Source of the DNA: an uncultured bacterium
GTDB lineage: Bacteria > Patescibacteriota > Gracilibacteria > Absconditabacterales > Absconditicoccaceae
NCBI GenBank assembly: GCA_947168725.1
Contig: CAMVNA010000001.1
Coordinates: 124,001 to 188,000, forward strand
Length of the DNA stretch: 64,000 nt
Direction of reading: 5' to 3'
Shown: one piece after another, positions 56,107 through 64,000 of the stretch
How positions within the stretch are numbered: position 1 is the stretch's first letter
Layout of the letters: every line of letters begins with the position of its first letter
Position numbers and translations under genes: made by a program
Notes under the pieces: generated by a model
What the model saw: only the letters and a program-made list of their open reading frames with translations
What the model was told of the DNA's origin: nothing
Database searches by the model: none

Positions 56107-57393
56107 TTATTTGAGATATTCTTTTGCTGTTATTTTGTATTCTATAAGTTCTCGAAATTTGTTTATTCACTTGAGTGTTTTGATGTAATCTCATCATGAT
56201 GGTAATACATATCATCTGAGTCATATGTATTCGTTGTCGATTAATCAATGTCATTCATTGTTTTTAAATACAGGTATAGTGGAATTTCGGAGGTTGTATT
56301 GATTGTGGTAATTCATGTATTGTTTTATAAATTCATAAACTCAATTAATTGTTTCTGGGTCTTCTAGGGAGCTAGGCATTCATCGTCATCGAATTCTAAC
56401 AGGGGATTCTAATTGAGAGAATGGCATTTTTAGCTTTTTAAGTGACGAAAATACAGATTTTTTATTGTGTAAATATTGATTAACTATGTCTGTATCAGAT
56501 AAGAATCAAAATCTTATTCATACAAAATTATAAATCTGAAAACATATTGATGGAAAATATTTACATTCAGGGTTCGTGATTATGTTTGAAATGGTTTTTA
56601 GGCTAGATATGTTATATTTTTGCAAAACATTACTATCGATTCGAATTTGCAAATCGTGGCTGTCGTTATTTGTTTTGAAATAGTGTATTAATGCATACCA
56701 GACTATGTCTTGATATTCTCGAGAAAATCAATCATCTCCGAAATCTTCGCTTGTTACTCCGAAAAACAAAGGGAAAGATAAAGCTCTAATAGGTTCTCGG
56801 TTTAATACAAATTCAGATATATCATAAAAATTACTCACTCATGGGTATCATGAAATTGTGTACATAATCATAGGATCTGCAGAAAATGGCAAAAATGCAG
56901 TTTGATTATTTTGTATTAAAGGTGATAATAATTGATCAAAATATGGTTGTATATCTTGTTGAGCAGAAAAACTTCTGGTAGATATTTTTTCATTTCGATC
57001 ATATGGAAATAAAAATAAATCTGCTTCGGAAAAATCAGGATTATATAATTGATTCTTGTAAGAATTTAAATCATCGATGAAAATAAAATTTATGTATACT
57101 TTTTGATTGTTTAGTAAATCTTGTGCAAACTTTTTCCAACCAGAATTATAAAAATATTTGGGCATCATTACTTTTATTTCTGTGTAGTCTTTTTGTGATT
57201 TATCGGGCAATACCATATCTCATGTATCCAAAATATCTCAAGTATTTGTTAACTCTTCTATGAATCAGCTAGTCTCGTATTGTGGGATGTCGGTTTGGTT
57301 TGTTTGATTTGGAGTTCATCCGAAAAAAGTTCGGATTATTAGTCAAATTCATATTATCATAGCAATCAATACGAAAAAATTCTTTCTTTTCAT
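56107..57393 (-). CDS. Exported protein resembling an extracellular solute-binding protein
   Basis: A 428-residue protein with N-terminal membrane or signal segment NFFVLIAMIIGIGLII. The outer part shows VMMPKYFYNSGWKKFAQDLL, FSEADLFLFPYD, LLSPLIQNNQTAFLPFSADP and VSNFYDISEFVLNREPIRAL, which follow the pattern of bacterial solute-binding proteins (PFAxDP segment). No permease or ATPase is adjacent, so transport is uncertain; it may bind a ligand at the surface. It starts 3 bases after the gene at 57397 ends, so the two are cotranscribed. Confidence 0.6.
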
Positions 57394-57396
57394 AGA

Positions 57397-58506
57397 TTAG
57401 AATATCGATGTAAAGTTTCAGAGAATTGATTCTTTTGCTGTTGGCTTTTGAATAATTGTATTAACTTGGTAATCCTTGAAATTTCATTGGCCATTTATTG
57501 TGAAATATTTATCAGATACTTTTGCTCATCAGAAATCAACATAGTATTCCAAAAATGGATATACATATCTTCATGTTCATAGTAAGTTTAGTAAGCTAAA
57601 TCTGAGTTGTGTGCCTGAAGCTACACCAAAGAGATTTTCATAGCCTAGTCCGACAATTTCGCTTTCTTTTTGGCTAATTATTGTTGGTGAAGCTTGTGAT
57701 GATCTGGCTATTGGAGATCGTTTGTCTTTAAAAGTGAAAAGTAATCCATAATCTCAATTTCCATTTATGTCATCTTCTCTAAATACGCTGTCTTTATTTG
57801 TGTCGACTATTGGTTTGGGTCCTCAGATTATTAATGATTGTGTAGAAAATATTGTAAATGGTGAATTGTTATAATTTCATCTAATTTGTCGGTCTACCAT
57901 AGCATCATTTGTAGGTAAACTACCGCTTAATCAAATACTAGAAGTTCATGTATCTAAATACCAAAATCAACTTTCAAACAAAAGCTTTGGTAATCTGATT
58001 TCTCATGTTATTTGGGTAAGTGTAGATTTGCTAATGTTTCCATTGTCATATGGGTTACCATTACTATTGTCATAATACAACAAAAATATTTCGGCATCTT
58101 CGTAATCCATCATATTATAGTTATTTGAATCATCAGCAGACAACATTCGTTCAACATCTCATTTTTTTTCTCTAGGTATTCTTGTAGTTCTAGAATTTAT
58201 TGCCCAAAAGACTGAAGGTTTATTTTCATTACCTGAAAAATATGAAAATCAAGATAGACTTATATCGGATCAAATAAAACTTCAAGTTCATTCTCATTGT
58301 TTAAATCCTCAACTTCATATGTATCATGGTTGACGTTGTTTGGTTACTAGTTCTCATCTTTCTAAGGCCGAAATTGAAGCATAATAAGCTTTATGATAAT
58401 TTTCGGCTTCTGAAAAATTTGAATGAAAAACTAAAAAATTTGAATATATTGATCAAACTACTGCTGCTCAAAGAAGTACAAGTATTATTATAAGAATTGC
58501 TAGCAT
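57397..58506 (-). CDS. Exported protein, PilX-like envelope or pilus-associated
   Basis: A 369-residue protein. A single N-terminal hydrophobic helix (MLAILIIILVLLGAAVVGSI) without a basic head is followed by FSEAENYHKAYYASISALER. A hydrophobic helix leading into an aromatic/charged helix is typical of type IV pilin-like N-termini, here of the minor PilX type. The outer part is Ser/Asn/Gly-rich beta structure with SGSLPTNDAMVD and SLIIGGPKPIVDTN. It precedes the solute-binding-like gene. Confidence 0.55.
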
Positions 58507-58544
58507 ATTTTTTGATCAAGTTGGTTAAAATTTAATTAAAGTAA

Positions 58545-59057
58545 TTATTGTTCTAAACTAGGGGCTCCACAATTTGGACAGTAAGAATATGAATTTGAAA
58601 ATTTATTTTGACATTCGTGGCATGTTGTGTGTAGAGTTTCTCAGCATTTTGTACAATATAAATTGTTTATTTGATTAAATTCTCAACAATTTTCACAAAT
58701 TTGTGATTTTTGAAATAAAGTATCTCTTCGAGCTGTCTTGTCCCATCTCCATCATTGTGGACGTATTGCGATGTACAGTACAAGTCATATAATGGGAGTA
58801 AAAGCTATAACTAGAAATACTGATAATAATTGAAACCAAAAAGAATAGCTACGAGCGGTAGAATCTTTGATTACCCATACTAATATAGCCAATCGTAATA
58901 GAAAAATTACTATAGCTCATCGAAATCGAACAGAATTATCCATAATTGCACTGAAGAATCATTCGGAAGATGTGAAGGGATTTCATATTGTATCTATGAT
59001 ATCTCAGCTTCACTCTAATATATTTATAGCAGTTTGAGTTAAATCTCACGTTTCCAT
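58545..59057 (-). CDS. Membrane protein with C-terminal double zinc ribbon
   Basis: A 170-residue protein. Two membrane helices (about 42-62 and 74-98) are followed by two CxxC zinc-ribbon units: CENCGEFNQINNLYCTKCGE and CHECQNKFSNSYSYCPNCGA. Such double zinc ribbons occur in many membrane proteins of unknown role. In the first helix, NSV-x-F-x-GAIVIFLL has two CGA codons, which as Trp suit a membrane boundary better than Arg. It is divergent from comM. Confidence 0.7.
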
Positions 59058-59270
59058 GATTATACAAAAAACATGTAAAAATCTCGATTGATTAAAATTC
59101 AGAATACGATTTTTATTTATAAATGCAAGTGACAACGTTGTTTATCCAAATGGTTTTTTTGACAAAGTATATTTATTTTTTGACAAAAGAATAATATCAA
59201 ACTTTGACTTGATTTTTGAAAAATAAAAAATAAAATAAAAACAGATTTATATGAAATTATTGTATTTGAA

Positions 59271-60818
59271 ATGGTGGAAATCGTAAAGACATTCGCGAAT
59301 ATTGGATTAGTATGACATGAAATTTATATAGAGGCAGATAGTGTGAGAGCGTTGCCGACTATTGAAATAATTTGATTGCCGGATATGACAGTCAAAGAAT
59401 CTAAAGAACGTATTAGGGGTACATTTCGTAATTCATGAATCGAATTACCAAAGAAAAAATTTGTGCTAAACTTAGCACCATCAGATACCAAAAAAATCTG
59501 AACATGATTTGATGTTCCAATGGCTTTTGCATTATTATTGCATATTTGGTCACAAAAACTTTATCATGAGGAAAAAGTTCAGAATTCATTGTTTTTTGGT
59601 GAATTGTGATTGGATGGTAGTATCAAGAGAATAAATGGTTTGCTCCCTTCGGTTCTTTCTGCCAAAAAGAAGTGACGAAAGGAGTTTTTTATTCCATCGG
59701 AAAATTTATATGAATTGGAATATGTGCCATGAATTAAAATTTATCCTTTAAGGCATTTCTGACAATTAATAAATTATTTCTGTGAATGAAAGGAATTAGA
59801 GTGGATTGAATGATGAAAGGATGTATCATCTTTAAGCGAAAATCAGACTTTCGAAGTAGATTTTGAGCATATCAAATGACAATTAGTAGCCAAGAGAGCA
59901 TTATCTATTGCGATGGCATGATTTCATAATGTTCTCATGGTAGGAGCACCATGAAGTTGAAAAACAATGATGTCCAAGGCGATGAAAAGTATTTTTCCTC
60001 CACTCACTTTTGATGAAATATTGGAAGTAAGCCAGATTTATTCTGTGGTATGAAAATTAAATAAAAATTTGCCTCTTATTACTCATAGGCCATTTCGTCA
60101 GGTGCATCATACAGCGTCTAGATTTAGTATTATTTGATGATGAACTCACCTTACTCCTTGAGAAGTATCACTGGCACACAAAGGAATTCTTTTTTTTGAT
60201 GAATTAACCGAGTTTCCTCGTGAGACTTTGGAAGTTTTGCGTCAACCGTTAGAAGATCGTTTAGTGAATATTTCGAGGGTATCATGAACTGTGGAATACC
60301 CAGCAAATTTTATGTTTATCGCATCGATGAATCCGTGTAAATGTTGATATTATAAAGATAGACATAAGGCGTGTACGTGTTCTCCGATGGATATAAAACG
60401 TTATCAATCCAAAATTTCCTGACCATTGCTTGATCGTATTGATGTGATTCTTGAAGTTCCTAGAGAAAACATTGATACAATATTGGATAATAATCTTTCA
60501 GAAAATTCTGCTACAATTCGTCAGAAAGTAATCCATGCATGGGAGATTCAGCAAGAACGTTTCAAATGAATGTGACTTTCTGCTAATGCACATATGTGAG
60601 CCAAAGATATCCAAAAATTAATACATCTGTCTAGTGAATGTAAAGATTTTCTTTCACAAGCTGCAGATAAGTTAAATCTTTCTTGAAGAGTTGTTCATAG
60701 AACTATAAAATTGGCTAGAACTATTGCAGATATGCAAGATAAATCTGAGATTTCTGTTCAGAATCTAGCTGAAGCCGTGCAGTATCGTAGTAGGACAATG
60801 TTTGTGGATAACGAATAA
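59271..60818 (+). CDS. comM: ComM/YifB-family Mg chelatase-like AAA ATPase
   Basis: A 515-residue AAA+ protein of the YifB/ComM family; ComM drives branch migration during natural transformation. The N-terminal domain [40 protein letters not shown] and [20 protein letters not shown] are conserved. The ATPase part has [15 protein letters not shown] (Walker A), [20 protein letters not shown] (Walker B/sensor) and [16 protein letters not shown]. The C-terminal domain is normal. The segment KKG-x-KEFFIP has CGA at x (59674-59676), where an aromatic or hydrophobic residue is usual. It fits with PilT as a DNA-uptake set. Confidence 0.93.
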
Positions 60819-60881
60819 TTAATGATAAAAAAATATCTTGTTTTTGTATGAAGCTTTTGTCATAAAAAAGTCTTTCAAATT

Positions 60882-60909
60882 TTGACAGATAAAAAAAAAT
60901 GATTATAAT
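60882..60909 (+). promoter_or_regulatory. Promoter of the dockerin/beta-roll surface gene
   Basis: TTGACA (60882-60887), a 16-base spacer and TATAAT (60904-60909), 40 bases before the ATG. Close to consensus. Confidence 0.75.
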
Positions 60910-60948
60910 CAGTAGTGGATAGTGTTTTATTCTTTAAAATTTCTTGAT

Positions 60949-62136
60949 ATGAAATCTGTCGTAAAAAAAAGTCGTTTATTACTTTTATCATTGATATGAT
61001 TTTTGGTAATTTGATTTGTAAGTGTGGCTGTTTGAATAACTATTATAAATACGTCTCCTGATGATTCTGAGCATAAAGTAACATTGCATTCTTTGTTTCT
61101 AGAGGGAAATGTGACTAATAAAGATTTGATTGGGGTTGAATCAGGGAAGGAAAATCTAGATATAAATAATTGATTGATTGTTGGAACTGGTAATATGCAA
61201 TGACAGGGCGAATTAAGTAGTATTTGATGATGATCAGGTAATGAGATATGATCTATCCATGAATGAGGTATATGATGATGAAAAACAAATAAGGTTTTTA
61301 ATGGATATTATTCAGTGATAGGTGGAGGATCGGACAATCAAACGAATTGAAGTAATTCTGTGGTTGTGTGATGAAAAACAAATAAGGTTTTTAATGGATG
61401 AATTGTTTTGTGATGAAAATCAAATACTGGTACGAATTGAATCGTTTTGGGAGGAGATACAAATCGAGCAATGTCAAATAGTTTAGTTTTGTGAAGAAAA
61501 GCTGCATGAAATTCTGGTTCTTTTGCGTGGAATAGTCAAGCTGAACCTAGTTCAGCAAGAATTAAAGCGGATAGTTGAGTGTTAATTTGAACATATAATT
61601 CAGTAAATGGTGTTAGTTTGGTTGTTAATTGATCCGTGAAGCTAGATGATGGAAGTGATATTGAGTGAGCGATAAGGTTGAATCGTAGCTGATGTTTAAC
61701 TATGTATGATGGACATACTCATGTTTTGGGTAAGAGCAGTAAATCTGTATGTGGTGTAGCTTCATGATGTCAATTTGGTAGTACTTTGTTGCAAGATTGA
61801 GATATTGTGACAGGATATATAGTCTCGTATTCTACTAATTGTAGCGGTCAAAGAACACAAGTACAATGTAATCACTGAGAGCTTTCGCGCCCAGTTTATC
61901 CATATTGTTATAATATAGACTCTAATCCAGTGAGAAATGGGGGGGGTAGAAATAGATGTGATATTAATGGAGATTGAGGAATTGAAATAGATGATTTAAA
62001 TATGATAATAAATTGTGTTCATCTTGGAGTGTGCTCTAATAATTGGGATTTAAATGAAGATGGTAAAGTTGATAGTCAGGATGCTCAAATTATCAATAAT
62101 TGGCTTTTGAACGGAGAAGAAACATACTGTTATTAA
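60949..62136 (+). CDS. Surface protein with beta-roll repeats and C-terminal dockerin domain
   Basis: A 395-residue exported protein. An N-terminal membrane helix (about 10-35) is followed by Gly-rich repeats (VIGGGSDNQTNG, VVVGGKTNKVFNG, IVLGGKSNTG, IVLGGDTN, LVLGRKAAG) like the beta-roll heads of YadA-type adhesins. A Cys-bearing middle comes next, then a dockerin-type domain of two Ca-binding loops (DINGDGGIEIDDLNMI and DLNEDGKVDSQDAQII). Dockerins bind cohesins, so this protein may be docked to a cohesin-bearing partner, although no cohesin was identified here. Architecture and TGA use link it to the giant adhesin at 49729. Confidence 0.8.
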
Positions 62137-62190
62137 AATATAAGAGATATAATTTATATTATCATTAAACATGGCAAAGAAAGTAATAAA

Positions 62191-62215
62191 AATCCATAAT
62201 ATCGTGGATTTTTTT
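62191..62215 (+). terminator. Terminator after the dockerin surface gene
   Basis: AATCCA taatatcg TGGATT followed by five T. It lies between convergent genes. Confidence 0.75.
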
Positions 62216-62226
62216 GAGAGAGGGAT

Positions 62227-63153
62227 TTAGAATCGCTTTTTTCGCTTAAAATATATCATAGTTCATATTGTAATCCCTATCATTCATCCAAGTAATCGCC
62301 AAAAAATTCATACTATATTTTGAGCAGGAAGTGATACATTCATTCAGTATAGTCAACTTATTCGAGTCAATATCCCTAGTAAAACTGTGAAAATTGTCAA
62401 AATTGAAATAATTTTATTTGTTCTAATAGTCGTTAGTGTATCGGATACATCAAATAAAGATTCTGTGTTTTCGTGAGCGATAGATACTAATGATAATATT
62501 TTATCGGTTTTATATAAAAGATCTTCAAAATATACATCTAAATCTCATTCATAAAAGTTTACAGTTGCTGTTTGTAGTTCACTTAGGATTTCTGTATGTG
62601 GTGTAATAATATGTTTCATTAGTACGGCACTTCTCTTTTTGATTAATAATTCTGAAAGAGTTTCTTGTGTCACAGAATTGGCATCCATAGCAGCATCCTC
62701 AATTTTTAGTAAATCTAGTGAAAACTTGGACATTCACGTCAAGACTTTGTCGTACATTGCATCGATTATTTTGTATAATATGTAGTATGGAGATAGCTTA
62801 AATTCTTCATCATCTTCTGCTTCGGCGATTTCTTTGCGATATTGTTCTTGGATTTTTTCTACATTATTCGTTACATGGGATGTTACGGTTATGATAAAAT
62901 TTTTTCAGAGGATTGCGTGCATTTGATTAGCAAAATGTTTTTTTGTTCTAGTGTTAAATTTAGGAAAACGCATAACTAAGAAAAGACAATCATCATATGT
63001 GTCTATTTTGTCTTGAGTGGTAAAATCTAAAAAATCTTGTTCGATGATTTCATGTAAGTCGTATTTATCTACAAGTTTGTCTATTTGTTTTTTATCAGGA
63101 TCTACAAGATGGATTCGAGTAGTTCATCAGATTGTTATTTGTTCATCTTTCAT
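62227..63153 (-). CDS. corA: CorA-like Mg2+/metal channel
   Basis: A 308-residue pentameric divalent cation channel. The N-terminus TTWIHLVDPDKKQIDKLVDK has its Trp from CGA (63115-63117), precisely the conserved W of WIDL..P in CorA. The last two helices carry the signature LYGMNVSLP, preceded by ILT-x-ISG with CGA at x (62362-62364). The short basic C-terminus, with two more CGA codons, matches the usual KKW end of CorA. It lies 23 bases after the gene at 63177. Confidence 0.93.
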
Positions 63154-63176
63154 TAAAGTTTTTGTTATGTTATAAA

Positions 63177-63812
63177 TTATTCGTATACTTCTTCATTATT
63201 TTTATTTTCCATGTAGTCTCTAATAACTTCTCACAGTGCATCTACTAAAATGTCAAATTGTCTTTGGTCTCATTCTAAATCTTGTTCAATTTTTTTCTTT
63301 TTTGCCTCTTCATAGCTCTTTTTGTTTAATGTAAGTTTTGTGGCAGATTTTTTTGGGTGTGAGACATCATTAAAAGAGAAGTTTATATCATTTCACATTT
63401 GAATTAACAAATCTCATTTACCACAAATCTTATCTCGAAAACTGTTTTGACGATGTGAAATTACTAAAATTTTTGATCGATCGATAATTTCTGTTTTATA
63501 TTCGAGTAGTCAATCTCGTAAAAATATGGTTAGAGCTTCTTTGCTAATAAGAATACAGTCGAGATATAAGTTTAAGAATCAGAGTAGTCGTTTAAAAAAA
63601 ATGAAAAGTCAGAGAACTCAAGCAATTCGTTTTATATATGGTACATTCTGATATTCTGGATATTGTTGGGATACGGCATATATTACATAAACAAGAAAAA
63701 GAAGAGCACTATAAACCAATACACCTCTTATGTATATAAAAGGACTATGGCTTAGAATCTCTTCAGTATCTTTTAAATCAATATATCTTCCTAATAAATA
63801 ATGTCTTAGCAT
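63177..63812 (-). CDS. Membrane protein of unknown function (PH-like core)
   Basis: A 211-residue protein. Two hydrophobic segments (about 32-48 and 63-82) are followed by TEIID-x-SKILVISHRQNSF and KICGKGDLLIQ, a strand pattern like bacterial PH domains. A basic/acidic helix (EEAKKKKIEQDLEGDQRQFD) and an acidic tail close it. CGA codons recur in the second helix region. It sits upstream of corA and may share its transcript. The role is unknown. Confidence 0.6.
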
Positions 63813-63891
63813 GGATAGTTATTTTGCCTTGATAAAAAGTGGATTTTCCACAGTCAAGGCATACCTTCATTTGAAGGGATACCATAAACCA
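63813..63891 (-). promoter_or_regulatory. Structured leader with two hairpins upstream of the 63177-63812 gene
   Basis: On the minus strand, GCCTTGA...TCAAGGC encloses a second stem GTGGA/TCCAC, preceded by CCCTTC aaat GAAGGT. These lie between the stop of the gene at 63892 and the next start codon. They could be a terminator, processing site or translational control element. Confidence 0.5.
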
Positions 63892-64000
63892 TTAAGCAGA
63901 TTTTTTTGCTTGAGCGGCTTTGATTGCTTCTTGTTTTTCTAAGAATTTTTCCATTCTTCATTTAATTACTTTTTTTACTTCCTTATTTTCATTGAAAGCT
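63892..64000 (-). CDS. C-terminal end of a small basic protein (possibly ribosomal protein L31)
   Basis: The last 35 residues are visible: AFNENKEVKKVIKGRMEKFL followed by EKQEAIKAAQAKKSA. The GRMEKF phrase is like the GRVEKF ending of bL31, and the short Lys/Ala tail is typical of a small ribosomal protein. The identification rests on a few residues only. The rest is outside the window to the right. Confidence 0.4.

Noticed and set aside
1-64000. Widespread pseudogenisation suggested by in-frame TGA
   Set aside because: TGA sits at conserved Gly in otherwise perfect proteins, which is recoding and not decay.

Overview
The window is AT-rich bacterial DNA that reads sensibly only with a non-standard genetic code. 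TGA occurs inside almost every gene, at conserved glycine positions: all three Gly codons of the PilT Walker A, the FLGDS motif of RNase III, and GQDPYHG of uracil-DNA glycosylase. CGA and CGG fall on conserved tryptophan positions in SufB, Lgt, CorA, a ValRS-like protein and a FISUMP-domain protein, whereas arginine is written AGA, AGG or CGT. TGA=Gly is code 25 of the SR1/Gracilibacteria lineage. CGA/CGG=Trp has, as far as I recall, been predicted in Absconditabacteria. The best assignment is therefore a Candidatus Absconditabacteria (SR1) genome of the Candidate Phyla Radiation. Under the standard code most genes look like strings of short fragments; coordinates here were obtained by re-reading with TGA as Gly.

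Layout. 1-10.3 kb: thyA start, a large type IV secretion-type ATPase, tRNA-Cys, a lipoprotein, an LCP-family protein, rnc, def, tRNA-Ser and a LysM/CHAP cell-wall hydrolase. 10.3-15.8 kb: a polysaccharide pyruvyl transferase-like gene, a UCG-anticodon tRNA (probably tRNA-Trp), ftsW, a U32 peptidase and a lipoprotein. 15.9-25.2 kb: a catalytically eroded ValRS-like protein, surface proteins, a Nudix hydrolase, hrcA and a FISUMP surface protein. 25.3-32.5 kb: tRNA-Arg(GCG), a CPR-type conserved protein, a methyltransferase and a block of large or small membrane proteins of unknown role. 32.6-35.6 kb: two tRNAs, rpmG, rpsP, a pilin-like protein, a PAP2 phosphatase and ung. 35.7-45.1 kb: a long minus-strand run (rny, two membrane proteins, topA, a DciA-like protein, a glycosyltransferase, lgt, nth). 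45.3-55.5 kb: pilT, small and membrane proteins, sufB, a giant cysteine-rich adhesin-like protein, a subtilase-like surface protein and efp. 55.6-64 kb: five tRNAs in a row, three envelope proteins, comM/yifB, a dockerin-bearing beta-roll surface protein, corA, a membrane protein and the end of a small gene.

Taken together the genes suit a reduced, host-attached cell. They supply envelope biogenesis (FtsW, Lgt, LCP, PAP2, CHAP), pilus or DNA-handling machinery (PilT, the T4SS-type ATPase, ComM, pilin-like proteins), many surface proteins, and translation parts adapted to the altered code. The most interesting parts are the double code change with its matching tRNA pair (UCG with G73, and Arg GCG in place of ACG), the degenerate ValRS paralogue, and the beta-roll surface proteins.
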